Assembly (NCBI GenBank): GCA_024036415.1
Contig: JAMWET010007209.1
Coordinates: forward strand, 287,501-351,500
Source: Prochilodus magdalenae
Lineage: Eukaryota; Chordata; Actinopteri; Characiformes; Prochilodontidae
Direction: 5' to 3'
DNA length: 64,000 nt
Shown: positions 49,101-60,745 of the stretch, piece after piece
How positions within the stretch are numbered: position 1 is the stretch's first letter
Layout: each line of letters starts with the position of its first letter
The notes under the pieces: model-generated
Database searches by the model: none
What the model was told of the DNA's origin: nothing
Seen by the model: only the letters and a program-made list of their open reading frames with translations
Position numbers and translations under genes: made by a program

Positions 49101-51707
49101 GGGTACGCAGGCCGTGAGAGCCCTTGCAGGGCCATCTTGTTCTGAAAGGCAGTAGCAGATATGATCTGGGCGGATGACATAGTGGCCATGTTCTGGAGGG
49201 CCTTGTCCTTGGCTGCCTGGTCCTGTTGAGGAATGAGAAGACAGCAGTGACATCACCAGAGGAATAGACGTATGATACCATGTTGCATCAACGGATGTCG
49301 GTAATGTTAGATCAAGGTCAAACACTATGCCTGATGTTGCAATACCTCTGAGGCCGAGCCAGTGAACTTAAAACTTATCCTCACCTTAAATCATATCTTA
49401 ATTAGAGCACACTGTAAAAGCATATACTGCAGATGTGATTTGCTGAAAAGGATCACTTTAAATTCAAAACTCTGAATTAACCATGGATGTGCCAAACTGG
49501 GTCCACATACAGAGAAGAATGAGTTTTTGCAAGGCCTTTTTTTAAAGAGTGGAGTTGTGTCTCTTACTGAATGAGGCGGTCCTGATCCTGCTGTGGGCCT
49601 TTGGGAGGGGGAGATTAAGGTTTATGGCCCTGGCAAAGTCCATCGAGTGCTGACAAGTTGCCTGTTATTCATGGAGGTCAAACCAAGAACTAGAACCTCC
49701 AGCGTTATGAAACCCCAGACTTAGCTTGGACAAACAACAAGCGGAAAAACACTGCCGCTCCACCGGCTAAACCTTGGCTGTCTTTTAAAATCCGTCAGAC
49801 CTAAGACACCACATGGGAATTCCGGAGGAATCTTGGAATTCTCAGTTAATTACTGTGGATCCCAAATTCTCAGCCAATCAGGATTCTAGAATCTGTGCCA
49901 AGTTGCATCTAGATTCGGTCAGCATATGAGACTGAGCTTTAAAGGGAGTTGTCCATGGCTTGATTAAGCAGCTGTAGAGTCCTTGAAGCATGACAAGCCA
50001 TCGCATTCTTCTGCCTTGACCGGACCAACCCTGCAGGCACAACTGAAATATGGGCATGTGTGTGTGTCTGTCACTCTTCTCAGTTTCAGAAATGTATTTA
50101 AAAGGCCTGTCAGTGGTGCAGCCTTGTGACCAGCTCTGGGCTCTGACAGCTGGGCCACAATGGCCAACAGCCAGTGGGAGTGTGAGCGAACTATACCGCA
50201 TGATGAAAGACATGAAAGTGTGAGAGGACGGATAGAAGCTGCAGGAGGCCGACCTAGACCTTCCTATACTTAGAGGTCAGAGGGTTATCAAATGTCATGG
50301 CGCAGATGCATTACATACACTGTTGAACTGACACATGTGTCTATAATGTGTAAAAGGAGTGAAAATTTGGTAATGGGTGATCCATCTGGAGAGCCACTAC
50401 CTTCAGTTTCACCTGTATCTCCCGGGCCTTTCTCCGCGCTAGCACCTGGATATGACTAGACACCTGTAAAACAGATCATGCTCTTCGGTCAGTTGCTCAA
50501 AAGCATGCACAAAACAGTTGGAGCTTGTTTTTGCAGGCCCAAGTGAATGTGGTCCATCTGCAGTTAGTCGCATCCTCTAAATATTCACAACAGCACCAAA
50601 GACTTCTGTGGGAACCTAATTAAGTTTGAATATTCTGAGTAGCTAATGTTTGTTGCTCCTTCTCCCTAGTCTAGTGTTACTAGTGTCAAGACTTAGACTT
50701 AGATCTTAGGCATCTTTAAAAGTGATATGCCTATGTATCAGGGCACTAAACATGAAAAATGTGCTTGTTTGGAAAAACAGTAACCTCATAATAAATATTG
50801 TTTATTAGATAAGCAATGCATTATCATTAGTTGTGTGTGTGTATTAGATACCACTTTAAAGGCTGCTTCTTGAGGAAGTCCAGTGTTCACTGCTTCAGAT
50901 CGTCAGTATTTCACTAAAACAAATGGGTTGTGTTGCTGATGGAATTTAACAGTGCAAAAGCTGGAGTCAGGAACTGGGAATCAAACGTTTATATGTATTT
51001 ATTCTAGTGTTTCATTGGGTTTTAATGGCAATAACATTGTCAAGGCTGTTCTTTGACATATCTATTAATTAGTTTGTGCAATTCCTTATAATTATTAGGC
51101 TGTCAGCTACTGTTTTCAAGAAACATGTGTCCGACCTGTCTTTCTTCCTCCAGACAGCACAGTATCCCCGCGCTCAAATTCCAGCATTTCCACATCCGAC
51201 CTTTTCATTTTCTCCACCAGTCATCTCTCATTCTCAGACAAGGGGACTAAAGCCTCCTGGATGTAGACGGTTCTAGCTGAGATGGTGCAACATGCGAATG
51301 TGGTAGTGTTATCAGATTCCAAACCCTGCTGCCCTGTGCTGGACCCCTGATTGTGACAGTGCGTTCAGACTGGTTGTGGCCCTAACAAGCCAGGCTATGT
51401 GAGGTGCTGAAGAGGTACACCGCTATCTGATCCAGCAGCATCTGTGAGTGGCTCCTTAGCCAGTAAATCACACGGCCCAGCTCTGTTCCACCATGGAGGA
51501 CCATGCAGCTCAAACATTCACACCCGCACCGTGCACTAATTAAGTTCTGACTGTGTTTGTCTGTTTCAGTGCTGGGAACGGTGTCAGGGTCTATAAAGAC
51601 CACACCACCTGAATGTCAAACAAAGCTGAACGCATTTCTCACCTGTTTCCTCGTCCGCGTCTTCCCCGTCCTCAGTTTGATGTAGCGTGCTATGAGCTCA
51701 TTCCGTC
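39489..51707 (-). CDS. tead4: tead4-like TEAD transcription factor, ten 3' coding exons; 5' exons beyond the right edge
   Basis: TEAD proteins are nuclear DNA-binding factors that recruit YAP/TAZ downstream of Hippo signalling. The coding sequence here is join(51643-51707, 50401-50463, 49088-49222, 48829-48872, 48667-48725, 48422-48552, 48159-48332, 43591-43731, 43123-43275, 39489-39602), 1079 bases, 358 residues plus stop, all phases joining. It starts inside the TEA domain ([20 protein letters not shown], then [17 protein letters not shown]) and continues through a linker to the YAP-binding domain ([62 protein letters not shown]) and the end [13 protein letters not shown]. The palmitoylated cysteine motif SPLCEYM is present. 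TEAD4 is preferred because of [31 protein letters not shown] and FTILQ, where TEAD1 has INRSPM and FTILL. About 75 N-terminal residues are missing from the window. Confidence 0.92.
41300..41376 (-). mobile_element. tRNA-derived SINE head
   Basis: On the minus strand an A-box-like segment (ttcctgagtggtgcaacc, 41373-41356) is followed 26 bases later by a consensus B box (gggttcaaatccc, 41330-41318), i.e. an internal polymerase III promoter. No cloverleaf acceptor stem closes around it, so a SINE is more likely than a functional tRNA. The body probably continues left to about 41200. Confidence 0.55.
42859..43115. repeat. (CA)n microsatellite, 257 bp, interrupted
   Basis: Long CA tract with TACA, CGCA, ACTC and CAGACAGA interruptions; purest at its right end (43070-43115). 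On the tead4 transcript it reads as (UG)n starting eight bases after a 5' splice site. Confidence 0.98.
43123..43275 (-). CDS. tead4: tead4-like exon (YAP-binding domain, lipid pocket)
   Basis: 153 bases, phase 0, encoding [27 protein letters not shown] and onward to ENFTILQ. Acceptor ccgcag, donor gtaaac. It is followed eight bases into the intron by a long (TG)n tract. Confidence 0.97.
43591..43731 (-). CDS. tead4: tead4-like exon (YAP-binding domain)
   Basis: 141 bases, phase 0, encoding [20 protein letters not shown] through GKQVVEKVE. Acceptor atgcag, donor gtaaga. Confidence 0.97.
43732..48158. other. tead4-like intron of 4.4 kb
   Basis: Contains a fish dispersed-repeat-like fragment at 44.04-44.21 kb and otherwise unique sequence. 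A comparatively CpG-rich stretch at 45.48-45.75 kb stands out from its AT-rich surroundings but has no open coding signal. Confidence 0.8.
44045..44210. mobile_element. Dispersed fish repeat fragment
   Basis: The phrases cagatgcttttatccaatgt and cctaacccaaggacacaaca are diverged forms of a widespread teleost repeat. The copy lacks identifiable ends. Confidence 0.45.
48159..48332 (-). CDS. tead4: tead4-like exon (YAP-binding domain)
   Basis: 174 bases, phase 0, encoding [20 protein letters not shown] through NAFFLVKFW. Acceptor gtgcag, donor gtaaga. Confidence 0.97.
48422..48552 (-). CDS. tead4: tead4-like exon (start of YAP-binding domain)
   Basis: 131 bases encoding [20 protein letters not shown] and [20 protein letters not shown]. 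Acceptor tctcag, donor gtgagt. The fish has PQDPEN where mammals have QQDPDT. Confidence 0.96.
48667..48725 (-). CDS. tead4: tead4-like linker exon
   Basis: 59 bases encoding (D)[19 protein letters not shown]. Acceptor attcag, donor gttcgt, which is a weaker than usual donor. Confidence 0.9.
48829..48872 (-). CDS. tead4: tead4-like small linker exon
   Basis: 44 bases encoding [14 protein letters not shown] plus two bases of the next Asp. Acceptor ctgaag, donor gtaagt. Confidence 0.9.
49088..49222 (-). CDS. tead4: tead4-like exon (after TEA domain)
   Basis: 135 bases encoding [20 protein letters not shown] and [20 protein letters not shown]. Acceptor caacag, donor gtgagt. Confidence 0.96.
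49223..50400. other. tead4-like intron
   Basis: 1.2 kb without recognised repeats or exons. Confidence 0.8.
50401..50463 (-). CDS. tead4: tead4-like exon (TEA domain, recognition helix)
   Basis: 63 bases, phase 0, encoding [20 protein letters not shown] then K. Acceptor ttacag, donor gtagtg. [12 protein letters not shown] is the invariant DNA-contact helix of TEA domains. Confidence 0.97.
50464..51642. other. tead4-like intron within the TEA domain
   Basis: 1.2 kb without recognised repeats or exons. Confidence 0.8.
51643..51707 (-). CDS. tead4: tead4-like exon (TEA domain, helix 2-3 region)
   Basis: 65 bases, acceptor ctgtag, donor gtgaga. Encodes (G)[20 protein letters not shown] then Q. 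This is the first TEAD exon seen from the right. Confidence 0.97.
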
Positions 51708-52151
51708 CTACAGAACAAAAGAAGCAGATTTTCAAAATAGATGGTTTTTAAAAGAGTGGTGTGTACTCCATTACCGTCTGCACCAAACCAGCTGAGCCAG
51801 TGATTTGATACATTCCATCAGTGCGGCCATCTGAGAAGTATGTATCGGGCTCTGTAGAAGAAGATGATGTTAGAAACAGATGGTTTGATAGAGAGATGAC
51901 AGTAGCTGTTGAGGAAGTCGAAGTTTAAGTTTAAATGTTTATAGAGCCAAACCTATCAGAGCATTTCTGACTCTATTAGATCTGTGTGTTTTGTGTGTGT
52001 GCACTGGTGTAGAACAGTTACATCCAAACTCAACCGCAGTGCAGGGTACAGTTCAACTGCATCTGTTTACGTTAACGTAAGTCTATGTGATTACAGCTCA
52101 GGGGACTGTGTATGTATGTGTGAGCGTGTGAGAAGGAAAGAGACACTACAC

Positions 52152-52770
52152 TACAGTCCAAAAGTCTGATACAGCATAAGAATTATGAATTTATATTATT
52201 TAAACCTGGAAATAGTAGAATTTCCTCTAGTTTTTCATTTTGAACAGTGTAAAATAAAGAATGACAAGTAAAATAAAGAAGAAATATTAGAATGCTTATT
52301 TCAAAACTGTCATTCTAGGTCACTTTTTAAAATTCGGGACACTGGCCACACTAAGGCTATTATTTTTAAATCTCTTCTGTCCAATCTCATTTTCTGAGGA
52401 CTCTTGTGAAAAAACTTGTGGTGTCAAGCTCAAGTATACACCATAAATGCATATTATGAAATTCTAAAATTTATTTTTTAGAATTTTTAAGATTCTACTT
52501 TTCACCCAAATGTTACATAGTTCAATGATAATTATAAAACTAATTTTATTTAACTACAAAATAATGCAAAATAGAAGTGTCTGACAAGTGTCCATAGTTG
52601 TTCTACAGTGTACATATGCGTAGAGTTACCTCTGTGTGCTATTCAAGTGAAGACACATGAGTGCAGTTTTCATTAGCAGTGTGCTCACTGAAGAGGATGT
52701 GTTAACTTATTTTCACTCAGTGAAACCTGGAATGTGACCAGGGTTGCCCAAACTTTCGCATATGGCTGTA
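52152..52770. mobile_element. Possible Tc1/mariner-like non-autonomous relic
   Basis: The right end read in reverse, tacagccatatgcgaaagtt then tgggcaacc, is close to the terminal repeat of a Tc1-type element common in fish. The left end tacagtccaaaagtct matches it only in part. Both ends abut TA. The left boundary is uncertain. Confidence 0.35.
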
Positions 52771-54338
52771 TGTGAGAGTCAGAAGGAGTTATGAAGCAGT
52801 GCAGGCTGAGGGAAGCTGTATGGCAGCTGGTGTGTGTGTCAATGTTTATAGAATATGCCTTTACTCCTGCCATAAATCTCCGGGCTTGTTCCTTCAGCGG
52901 AGCTCCAGTTACCAGCTGGGACAGCTCCCAGCACTAGTCATGTGGCTACAGGTCCCCCCAAACCCCCTCTCTACCCCACAGCACCTTTTAAACCTGTCAC
53001 ACACCCTTACATGCCCTGTATGTCTGCTTTATAGGGAAAACAGAGCTGTGAAATGACCTTGTGAAGCTAGTTGCTCTGGGGGGAGTGACCTTAAGAGCTT
53101 GAGCTTTTCACAGGAGAGAGCGCCGCTAGTAAAGCTGATCAGAAATCAGTTTTCCTGTTACTGTAGAGCTGGTGAGGAACGTGATTTGTCTTACAGAGGC
53201 CCGTTTGCATTAAATAAACATTACAGCTGATAAGATCAGCAATAAAGCTGTTGATTGGTTGCGTTGGCATGGTAAATGCAGTCCTCTGCCCATAAACGTC
53301 TTTTAAGTGTTGTAGAAAGGAACAGAAACGTTCCAAAGAGGTAAATGTCCCAACGTAAAATATGTTGCGGAACAAAAAATTGTAATAAGGGTAATGACTC
53401 CCAATTCATTTTCACTGATTCAGGCTTCTAATTTGAACAGTTTTGGCCCTACCCCAAACTAAGTCAGTCAGCCAAGACTTGTTTGGTGTCTGAAGTGTGC
53501 TTCATTGGTTTTACAGTGGGGCTACAAAGCTAACGTAGTATAATCCACCAATTAGCATCTTACAAACTGTAAACTTTGAATCTTTACAATCTAGTTGTGT
53601 AATTGTTCAGTAGTCTCAAATAGACTTGCTAATGACAATGTTTATGACACTGTACGACATAGCGTTATCTTCGGTGGTGAACTGTAACTATTAGAACTAG
53701 GCCTTCATGTCAAACCTTGTCCATGATTTTCTAACAACCATAACTATTATTATAATAATACTTTCTCCTCTGTGTGGACCTCCAATTGTATGTTAGCACT
53801 GTGCTGACACTGGTCCACATAAAGCTGAGTAGCTTTCTAAAGACATCTAAAGACAGTCTCTATCCAGTATATTTTATGCTGCAGTTTTACAAGGACTCTT
53901 ACAGTAATGAGCTGTGGCAAAGAGCTGCTACCACTGTTTTCCATTTCCAGCAACTAACAGCTGGTCAGACCTACACTCCTAATAAAGACTGTTTCTCAAG
54001 GGTTCTTTAGAAAAGGGAAAAGGACTGTTTGGTGCCTAGATAGTTATTTGCAGGGCAAAATTGTTTACAGATTGATCAATCTTATGAATGTCGTTTTTGA
54101 ACACGGTTCTGCATAGCACCTAAAAGTGTTCTTCAGTTGTGATGATAGCAAGCTGTAGATGAACTGTTTTTGTTCTATGCCCTTTATTAAAGAACCTTTT
54201 GAAGAGTATTTTATAGGAGTGATTGGCGTATCTATGAATTCCAACAGAAGTTACGTATTTACTCAAGAAACTGGTCTCTCACTGTGGATAAAGCCTACCT
54301 GATCTAATGTATGGTAATGTATGGTATGGTAAGGTAAT

Positions 54339-54415
54339 GTTTTATATATGTGAGAATATATACATACTGTATATTGCCACATGTATGTATGAAAATATTC
54401 TCACATATATAAAAC
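54339..54415. repeat. AT-rich inverted repeat
   Basis: gttttatatatgtgagaata at 54339-54358 is complementary to the segment ending cacatatataaaac at 54415, around a roughly 36-base centre. It begins a 350-base AT-rich stretch (to about 54690) of degenerate atattg/catata motifs. Confidence 0.75.
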
Positions 54416-56670
54416 TTTATATATTATCATATATGCAAACACATATGGAGAAATACATATGATGTCTATTACATATAAAATGAAATATATTACAATATAT
54501 AAGTAAATATATATTATACTACCATACAATAAGGCAATTCCTTATGTATTATACAATATATTGTAATATATTTATCACTATATAAATATATGCAAAATAT
54601 ATGCACTTGTTTCCCATATATGACATTATATTATTTAATATATTGCACTATATTTTCCAATACATTGCCATATATTATCGTTTCATAAAGGTTTCTGTTC
54701 ATCTTCTGAAGGTCAGTTTGATACTACAGAGCTCCAATTTCCCAATAGGCATTAAATGATCCTCACCCTTTGGTGTCCAACCAGAATTCCACAAGTACAC
54801 AGGAGTGTTACTGCAATGCCTGCAAAGTTTGAATACATCAAGCGTAATGATACTATTACATAAACTAAAGTCACTAAGCTCTTCCTGAAGGCCCTGAGGG
54901 TTCCCACCATTTACCAATGCCACCAATAGACAGTAAGCCGGCTAGGTAAAAACAGTAGTAGCAGCCAACTTGCAGTCTGAACTTTTGTCTGCTATTACTG
55001 ATAACAGTTTGTTATTTGAGATTGCTTAACAACTCAACGCTGTCTGTGCAGAGCGTGTGATAGGCGTGCAGTTAGTCCAGCGCAGTTATGTCAGGCTGCA
55101 AGCTTCCATTGCTTGTTAGCTTCTTTTGCCTCAGAGATCCAGTGGCAAAATATAGGATGAGCCTGTGTAAGTTCCATATTTTCCTCAAGCCACTTTGCAT
55201 GGTAGTGACAGCACGAGGGAAGGAGGTGGGGCGGCTACAGGGCAAGGTGATCGGGGCAGAGATAAGAAGACCCCAGCAGGGCTTTGCCAGGCAATAAAAG
55301 CGTCTGGATTCAGTTTTGAGATGCCAGGCATGGCTGTTTTCCACCTCAAGCTTCTCTAAGACATACTGAGACGTCTCAGGTTCGGACGGATGATGTTTGC
55401 ATGCATGGAAGCGTTCCGGGAGCTAGCCTTTGATCTCTGACGATGACGACAATGTGCCAGATTAAAAGAGGACTGTAAATCTTTCAGACCATTTAAAAGC
55501 TGGAGGAAGCTCCAAGTTGTGATTTGAATAAAAGCAAAAGCAAAATAAAGTGAGAAACAAGAAAGCGCTCCTGCACACAGTTCAGCCGGGCAGCTTTTCA
55601 AGACTGTAATTAACATTTAATTCATTTACATTTTAGGGACCCAGCATGTTGCAGAACTTATCACCAGTACATGCAGGGCTTATCACCTGTGACACTTGCT
55701 CTGCTCTGCTGTTATCTGAAGGGTACGAACAATATTACCTTAATCCCTTTGGTAGTTGCCATGTGATGAATGTGGATGTCTAGCAAAGCAAACCTTTAAC
55801 TAAATAGCTTCTACTGCCACAATTTAAAACCACTGTAGACTTTCTTAACCAGCACAAAATCCATTTAAATACTTTTACATTTAAGTTAAATGCTTAATTT
55901 CTTCACACGTTGGCAGCTGCTGAAGTACCTTCCTAAAGCAACAGGATGGGAATGCATGTACAGTACAGTCTGTAAGGACAGTAACAGATGTTTCTTGTTT
56001 TGGTCTGTTTCATTTTGGATGTTGTTCCAACTATTAGGCAAAAATAGTGTCTGTTTTAGTTTTTGGGTGAACCACATAGTAACCACAGCCTTCATTTTTG
56101 GGTGCTAAAATAACATTTTATGTTTATTACCCACAACCATGTCGGATTCTTTACACACACATACAACAAAGAAAATCTGGTTTTCTGTGAGTGCTGCTGT
56201 TTCACCACTGTTTTCACCCTAACCTTTGTCTTAGGCATTAGTAAAGTATCTATATCTCTGTCTATAACAGCTTGCATTACTGACATTGGATCACTTCTTT
56301 AACATTTAAAGACCTTTCTTGTGAACAGATTAAAGCTACAATGATGCAGTTGAGCAGTCAACTCTCCAATTACTAATGGTCCTCTGAAGAGTCTTCACTT
56401 TAGTCCCATATTCACTGTGTCATGTCAGTTCCACTGTGATAGAGTATCACACTGCACTGTAATGTGGGAAACTACAGCAAATCTATTTGGCTGTTTCTAG
56501 CAATGTTACACACTATTTCAGTAATATAAATAATAAGATGTGGGTTAAAGAGAACATATAGATATGGACATCAAAAACTGCAACGTACATTTAAGACTCA
56601 ATGTAGTGTAACAAATAAAAAGAGTATCTATTATAATCCATTTTGTTTATGCAGGGCAAAAGGTATGTGT

Positions 56671-56816
56671 AAGAGAGAGAGAGACAGAGAGAGAGAGGGA
56701 GAGAGAGAGAGGGAGACAGAGAGAGAGAGACAGAGAGAGAGAGACAGAGAGAGAGACAGAGAGAGAGACAGAGAGAGAGAGAGACAGAGAGAGACAGAGA
56801 GAGAGGGAGAGAGGGA
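56671..56816. repeat. (GA)n / (GAGACA)n purine-rich microsatellite
   Basis: About 145 bases of GA with regular CA interruptions, giving a local GAGAGAGACA-like period. Confidence 0.97.
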
Positions 56817-57095
56817 AAGGCCAAATGTCAGAGCCTGTGTGGGTGTGTGTGTGTGTATCTACTAAGTAGAAGCCAGGAAGCGGTCATTCATAGGCAGAGT
56901 CTGAAACGCAGTTTTGGGAGGGTGGACAGCTGTGGCTACCTGAAACCTGCACACACACCTCCCCTCACACACACACACCACTTTTGCAGTCCTCCAGGGC
57001 CAGTGAAAGGTCATAGCGGACAGCCAGTGTCATGCAAAGGCACAGCAGCCTCACAGCACCCCATACCTCATAAATCTGTTTGACCCTTCCAGTGC

Positions 57096-57165
57096 CCTCT
57101 CTCTCTCTCTCTCTCTCTTTTTGCCAGTACCTCTCTCTCTCTCTCTCTCTCTCTCTTTTTGCCAG

Positions 57166-57217
<52 letters not shown>

Positions 57218-57241
57218 TCTCTCTCTCCCTCCCTCTCTCTC
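57096..57241. repeat. (CT)n microsatellite with duplicated tttttgccagtac insert
   Basis: Three CT blocks separated by two exact copies of tttttgccagtac at about 57118-57130 and 57156-57168, so the repeat unit was duplicated together with its flank. Confidence 0.95.
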
Positions 57242-57701
57242 AGTGTGGCCTCCCCCCTCTCCTCCCCTGCACATTCCTCTCATTCCTAAGCTCTGACTTC
57301 TCCTCACATTGAGTCCTGCATCTGCTCAGCACGGAAGGAGGGGATACACACACACAACATGTGTGTTCTGACAGCATGCACACACACACCTACAGTGAGC
57401 CCATGAGGTGGTCTGAGAGAAATCATTCTTAATCACTACAGTGTGGAGGAGCAGCTACTTCTGCGCTTTTAAAGTCTCAAACAGGCAAACTTCTAAAGTA
57501 GTCGGTCCAAGTGTGAGTGTGTTTAAGAGAGAGAGAAAGAGAGAGGGAGGGAAAAGGCAGCAAAAGGAGCTCCATCTGCTGCCCATACGCTCTCCTCAGG
57601 GATGAGAGGCGCATTAGTGTTTCAGGAATCTACAGTCTGAGTGAGACTTCCTCTCTGACACAACACCACACTCCACACTGTCACACAGACAACCAGTAGA
57701 A

Positions 57702-57730
57702 TGTGTGTGTGTGTGTGTGTGTGTGTGTGT
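57702..57730. repeat. (GT)n microsatellite
   Basis: About 14 uninterrupted GT units. Confidence 0.97.
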
Positions 57731-58215
57731 CTCCTGTTTTGTGTGTTTGGGCTCGGATGCCATGATAAATAACACAAAGACAAAGAGCCTCACTTCGCAG
57801 CAGTGCCGTATTATTCATATTTATGTACAGGCTGTTAAAATGCCAAAGAGTGCTGAAACATGTTTGAATGAAGATCCAACTGAACCAACAGAAACCTCTT
57901 ACAATTATATATCGTATGTATGTATCTCTGTATGTCTTAGAACATACAGCTGCCCTCTGCAATGACATGAGCATGCTGTTGAAACCTCATTGAACTCTTC
58001 AGTACCACATTTGGAGCTGTCTTATTATGCACACTGTCATATATGAATATAGAGAGTTCAGTAGAGAGAACTGACATACCATGAGCATCAAACATATTGT
58101 CTCCTGCTTCAAATACAAGTCCTGCGTTTACAAAAGAGGACAGGACAACAAGCCGAATTTTAAATTCCTAAATGAATTTGGCTTCCTATTTGTCAGCTTC
58201 TTAACCAAATGTCTG

Positions 58216-58265
58216 GTTCCACCTTAAATGCTGCAGCTTGAACAGGCCACCATTTAAGGTGGAAC
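58216..58265. repeat. Perfect 15-bp inverted repeat
   Basis: gttccaccttaaatg at 58216-58230 and its exact complement at 58251-58265 flank a 20-base loop. Confidence 0.9.
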
Positions 58266-59346
58266 AGAAAGCTTGCAAAACAAACTGGTAAATGGAAAGC
58301 CAACTTTAGAAACCATATCTTTAACAATCCTGGACATGGTTCATTCCAAGCTGTTGGTTTGTTCTGCACATTTCACTCTGGACAGCTTCTCAGTTCTTGG
58401 ACAATGTTGAGCAGATTTCCTCAATTTGACATTAAAGAAAGGAACCAAACCATAGGAGTGTAACTGGCTGTTTCCAAATGTATCATGGTTATCAGTGTCA
58501 CCTTGGTATTGGAGGGCTTGATGCCATAAAATGTTAATGCCAGTAAATGAGTGACATAATAATGAATCTCTAACACTTTACTAAACCGTTAACACTGACA
58601 GTTCTATTATAATGAATCACGTAAGGCAGACTGAACGCCTAGCAGCAATATTAATACGTTCTGTCAACCACAGGCAGAAAGGGGTTTTACACAGTAGGGT
58701 TTGCAGTATTTATGTGGGAAGCAGTTCTAAGGATTTCACAGACTGTCTCATCAATATTATGCTATCTCGTGTCCAGTATACTTTCAGTACTATAATGTGC
58801 CTTAGTCCTTTCATCACAACAAAACAACCTGATACAGGATAACTAGAAGACGTTTAACAAACGAGAGAACATCTCATGAAAAAGGCAGAGCAGAAGCTTC
58901 ATTCACAGAAGCCGAGTCTTGCTGTTCAGTGTTTGTCTGAGTCTTCCAGCAGCGTTTTAGTTTAGAAACACTGTAAAGAATTTTGTAGAGAAAGTCTGGT
59001 CGGGTGGCTGTGGGCTCTTACAGACAGACAGAAAACAGACCACCGGAGAGAAGACCAGACAGTCAGTGTGACGGCCAGATAGACAAACAGATGAACAAAC
59101 GGCCAGCCAGACAGACAGACAGACAGACAGAGCCAGGCATCTGAGCTGGGCTTGAAGTCTCTGCTGTTCTTTCTTAAGAACGCTCTGAACTCACATATAC
59201 ACCCAAAGGTCAGCAGGAAGGCTAAGGTTTCTATAGGCGCCCATTTCAGTCTGTACTAACAAGCCCAAGAGTTCTGCTGTTCACCACATTCACTGTGACC
59301 CCACAGTCAGGAGACAGTGTCATCACTGATACCGCATAAAATGCAG

Positions 59347-59830
59347 TCAAAGGCAGAGAGAGAGAGGGTGAGAGAGCGAGACAGAGAGAGAGAGAGAGAG
59401 AGACAGATAGAAGAAGAGAAAGAGAGAGAGGAAAAAAGAAAGAGGGAGAGAGAGACAAAGAGGGTGTAAAGGGGGAAGGCAAAAGGCAAAAAGAGAAAGT
59501 GAGAAGGAGAGAGGGTGAAAGAGAGGAAAAGTGAGAAAGAAAGTGAGAAAGAAACAGAGGAGGGAGCATGAATGAGAGAGAGAAATATTAAGAAGAAAAA
59601 GTGAGAGAACAAGGAAAAGAGAAGGAGAAAAGATAAAAGAGGAAGAGTGAAAGGAACAGAAAGTGTGATAAAAGAGAGCAAGAGGGAGAAAGAGAAAGAG
59701 GGCGAAAGAGAGAGAACAAGAGAGATAAAATGAAGATAGGATAAAGAGACAGAAAAAAGAGGAAGAAAGGAGAATATATATATATAGATATGGAACATGA
59801 GTGAGAGTGAGAGAGAGAGAAAGAAGAGTC
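59347..59830. repeat. Polypurine tract, about 480 bp
   Basis: Almost entirely A and G on the plus strand (GAGA, GAAA and GGAGAA words), with rare pyrimidines. Open frames through it are low-complexity Leu/Ser/Phe or Glu/Arg strings and are not genes. Confidence 0.95.
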
Positions 59831-59920
59831 TGCTCATTAGAGCGCGTCCTCACCCACAAATGAATCTCTCACTCAGCTGGTAAAGTTAGAGTCTAGGTGA
59901 GGGTTAGACTGCTTTTTCCA

Positions 59921-59956
59921 TCTCTCTCTCTCTCTCTCTCTCCCTCCCTCTCTCTC
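59921..59956. repeat. (CT)n microsatellite
   Basis: Short CT tract 90 bases right of the polypurine tract, opposite in strand composition. Confidence 0.95.
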
Positions 59957-60239
59957 ATCAGAAAGCTAATTAGAGCTACAGTAAATACTGAACTACCTGT
60001 GCTGCGGAGAACTGCAGTGATGCTCTCTACATGTTGACTAACGTGACATCAGTAATGTCCTTTCATTTCTACATGAAAACGTTTCATTAAGTGATGCACC
60101 GAGTTTGGCTTTATCTTTCAACCCGTTTCAGAACACTTCCTGTCACCCCACGTTCATTCCAGCACGGTTTTCCCTCTCGTAGCCCGTTTCTGACAGGTGA
60201 AGAGGTCCATTATTTACTTATCTTGCTGCTGGATGATTT

Positions 60240-60745
60240 GAAGCCGTTAAGCCATGGTAAATGTGTTTCCTCTCAGCAGTGGGGTGTGTAATTTTACGGG
60301 CCGGGCGAGAGAGAGAGTGGAGGGCGAAGGCATTACAGCGCAGCAGTCATGGAAGCCAAGAAATGTTTTCATTGGCAAAGCCTGTCGAATTTTAGCCCAC
60401 CGCACCAAGAGCAAGGCAATCTCTGTGACGCTGCCGCGCTTAACGAGATAATAACTAAAACGAGAGATGAGCATAATGGCCAATGGGTATGCAAGGAATT
60501 GTGGGAAAAATGCCACAAATGTTTGAGGAAAACATGAAGCAGTTTCTCTTCCTCTCCAATAAAAAAATACTCAGCCTCCGCTGCTGGACCCGCACAGGAA
60601 TGTGGTCAGATTTGCATGGATTTTTACAGTTGATACGCCGAGACTGCATCTGCCTCTCCAGCATAGTCAGCAGTGCTCAGGGTGGGAAGAAGGGCCAAGC
60701 TTTAATGACACAGTCTGCACTGCACAATGCAGACTGTCATTAGGG
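60240..60745. promoter_or_regulatory. Candidate conserved non-coding element in the upstream tead4 intron
   Basis: A 500-base block of balanced composition without simple repeats inside a repeat-rich intron. It contains the MCAT/TEAD-type site ggaatgtgg (60597-60605) and AT-rich homeodomain-like cores such as gagataataac. Function is inferred from composition and motif only. Confidence 0.3.

Noticed and set aside
51770..51841. Short minus-strand frame MAALMECIKSLAQLVWCRR upstream of the first TEAD exon seen
   Set aside because: It starts after an ag but stops after 19 codons, does not resemble a TEA domain and lacks a donor in frame.
55072..55344. 90-residue minus-strand open frame
   Set aside because: No recognisable domain, no repeat of codon bias, no splice signals linking it to a neighbour; length is within chance expectation.
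59246..59859. Three overlapping minus-strand Leu/Ser/Phe-rich open frames
   Set aside because: They arise from the polypurine tract; composition is low-complexity and no domain, start context or splice structure supports them.
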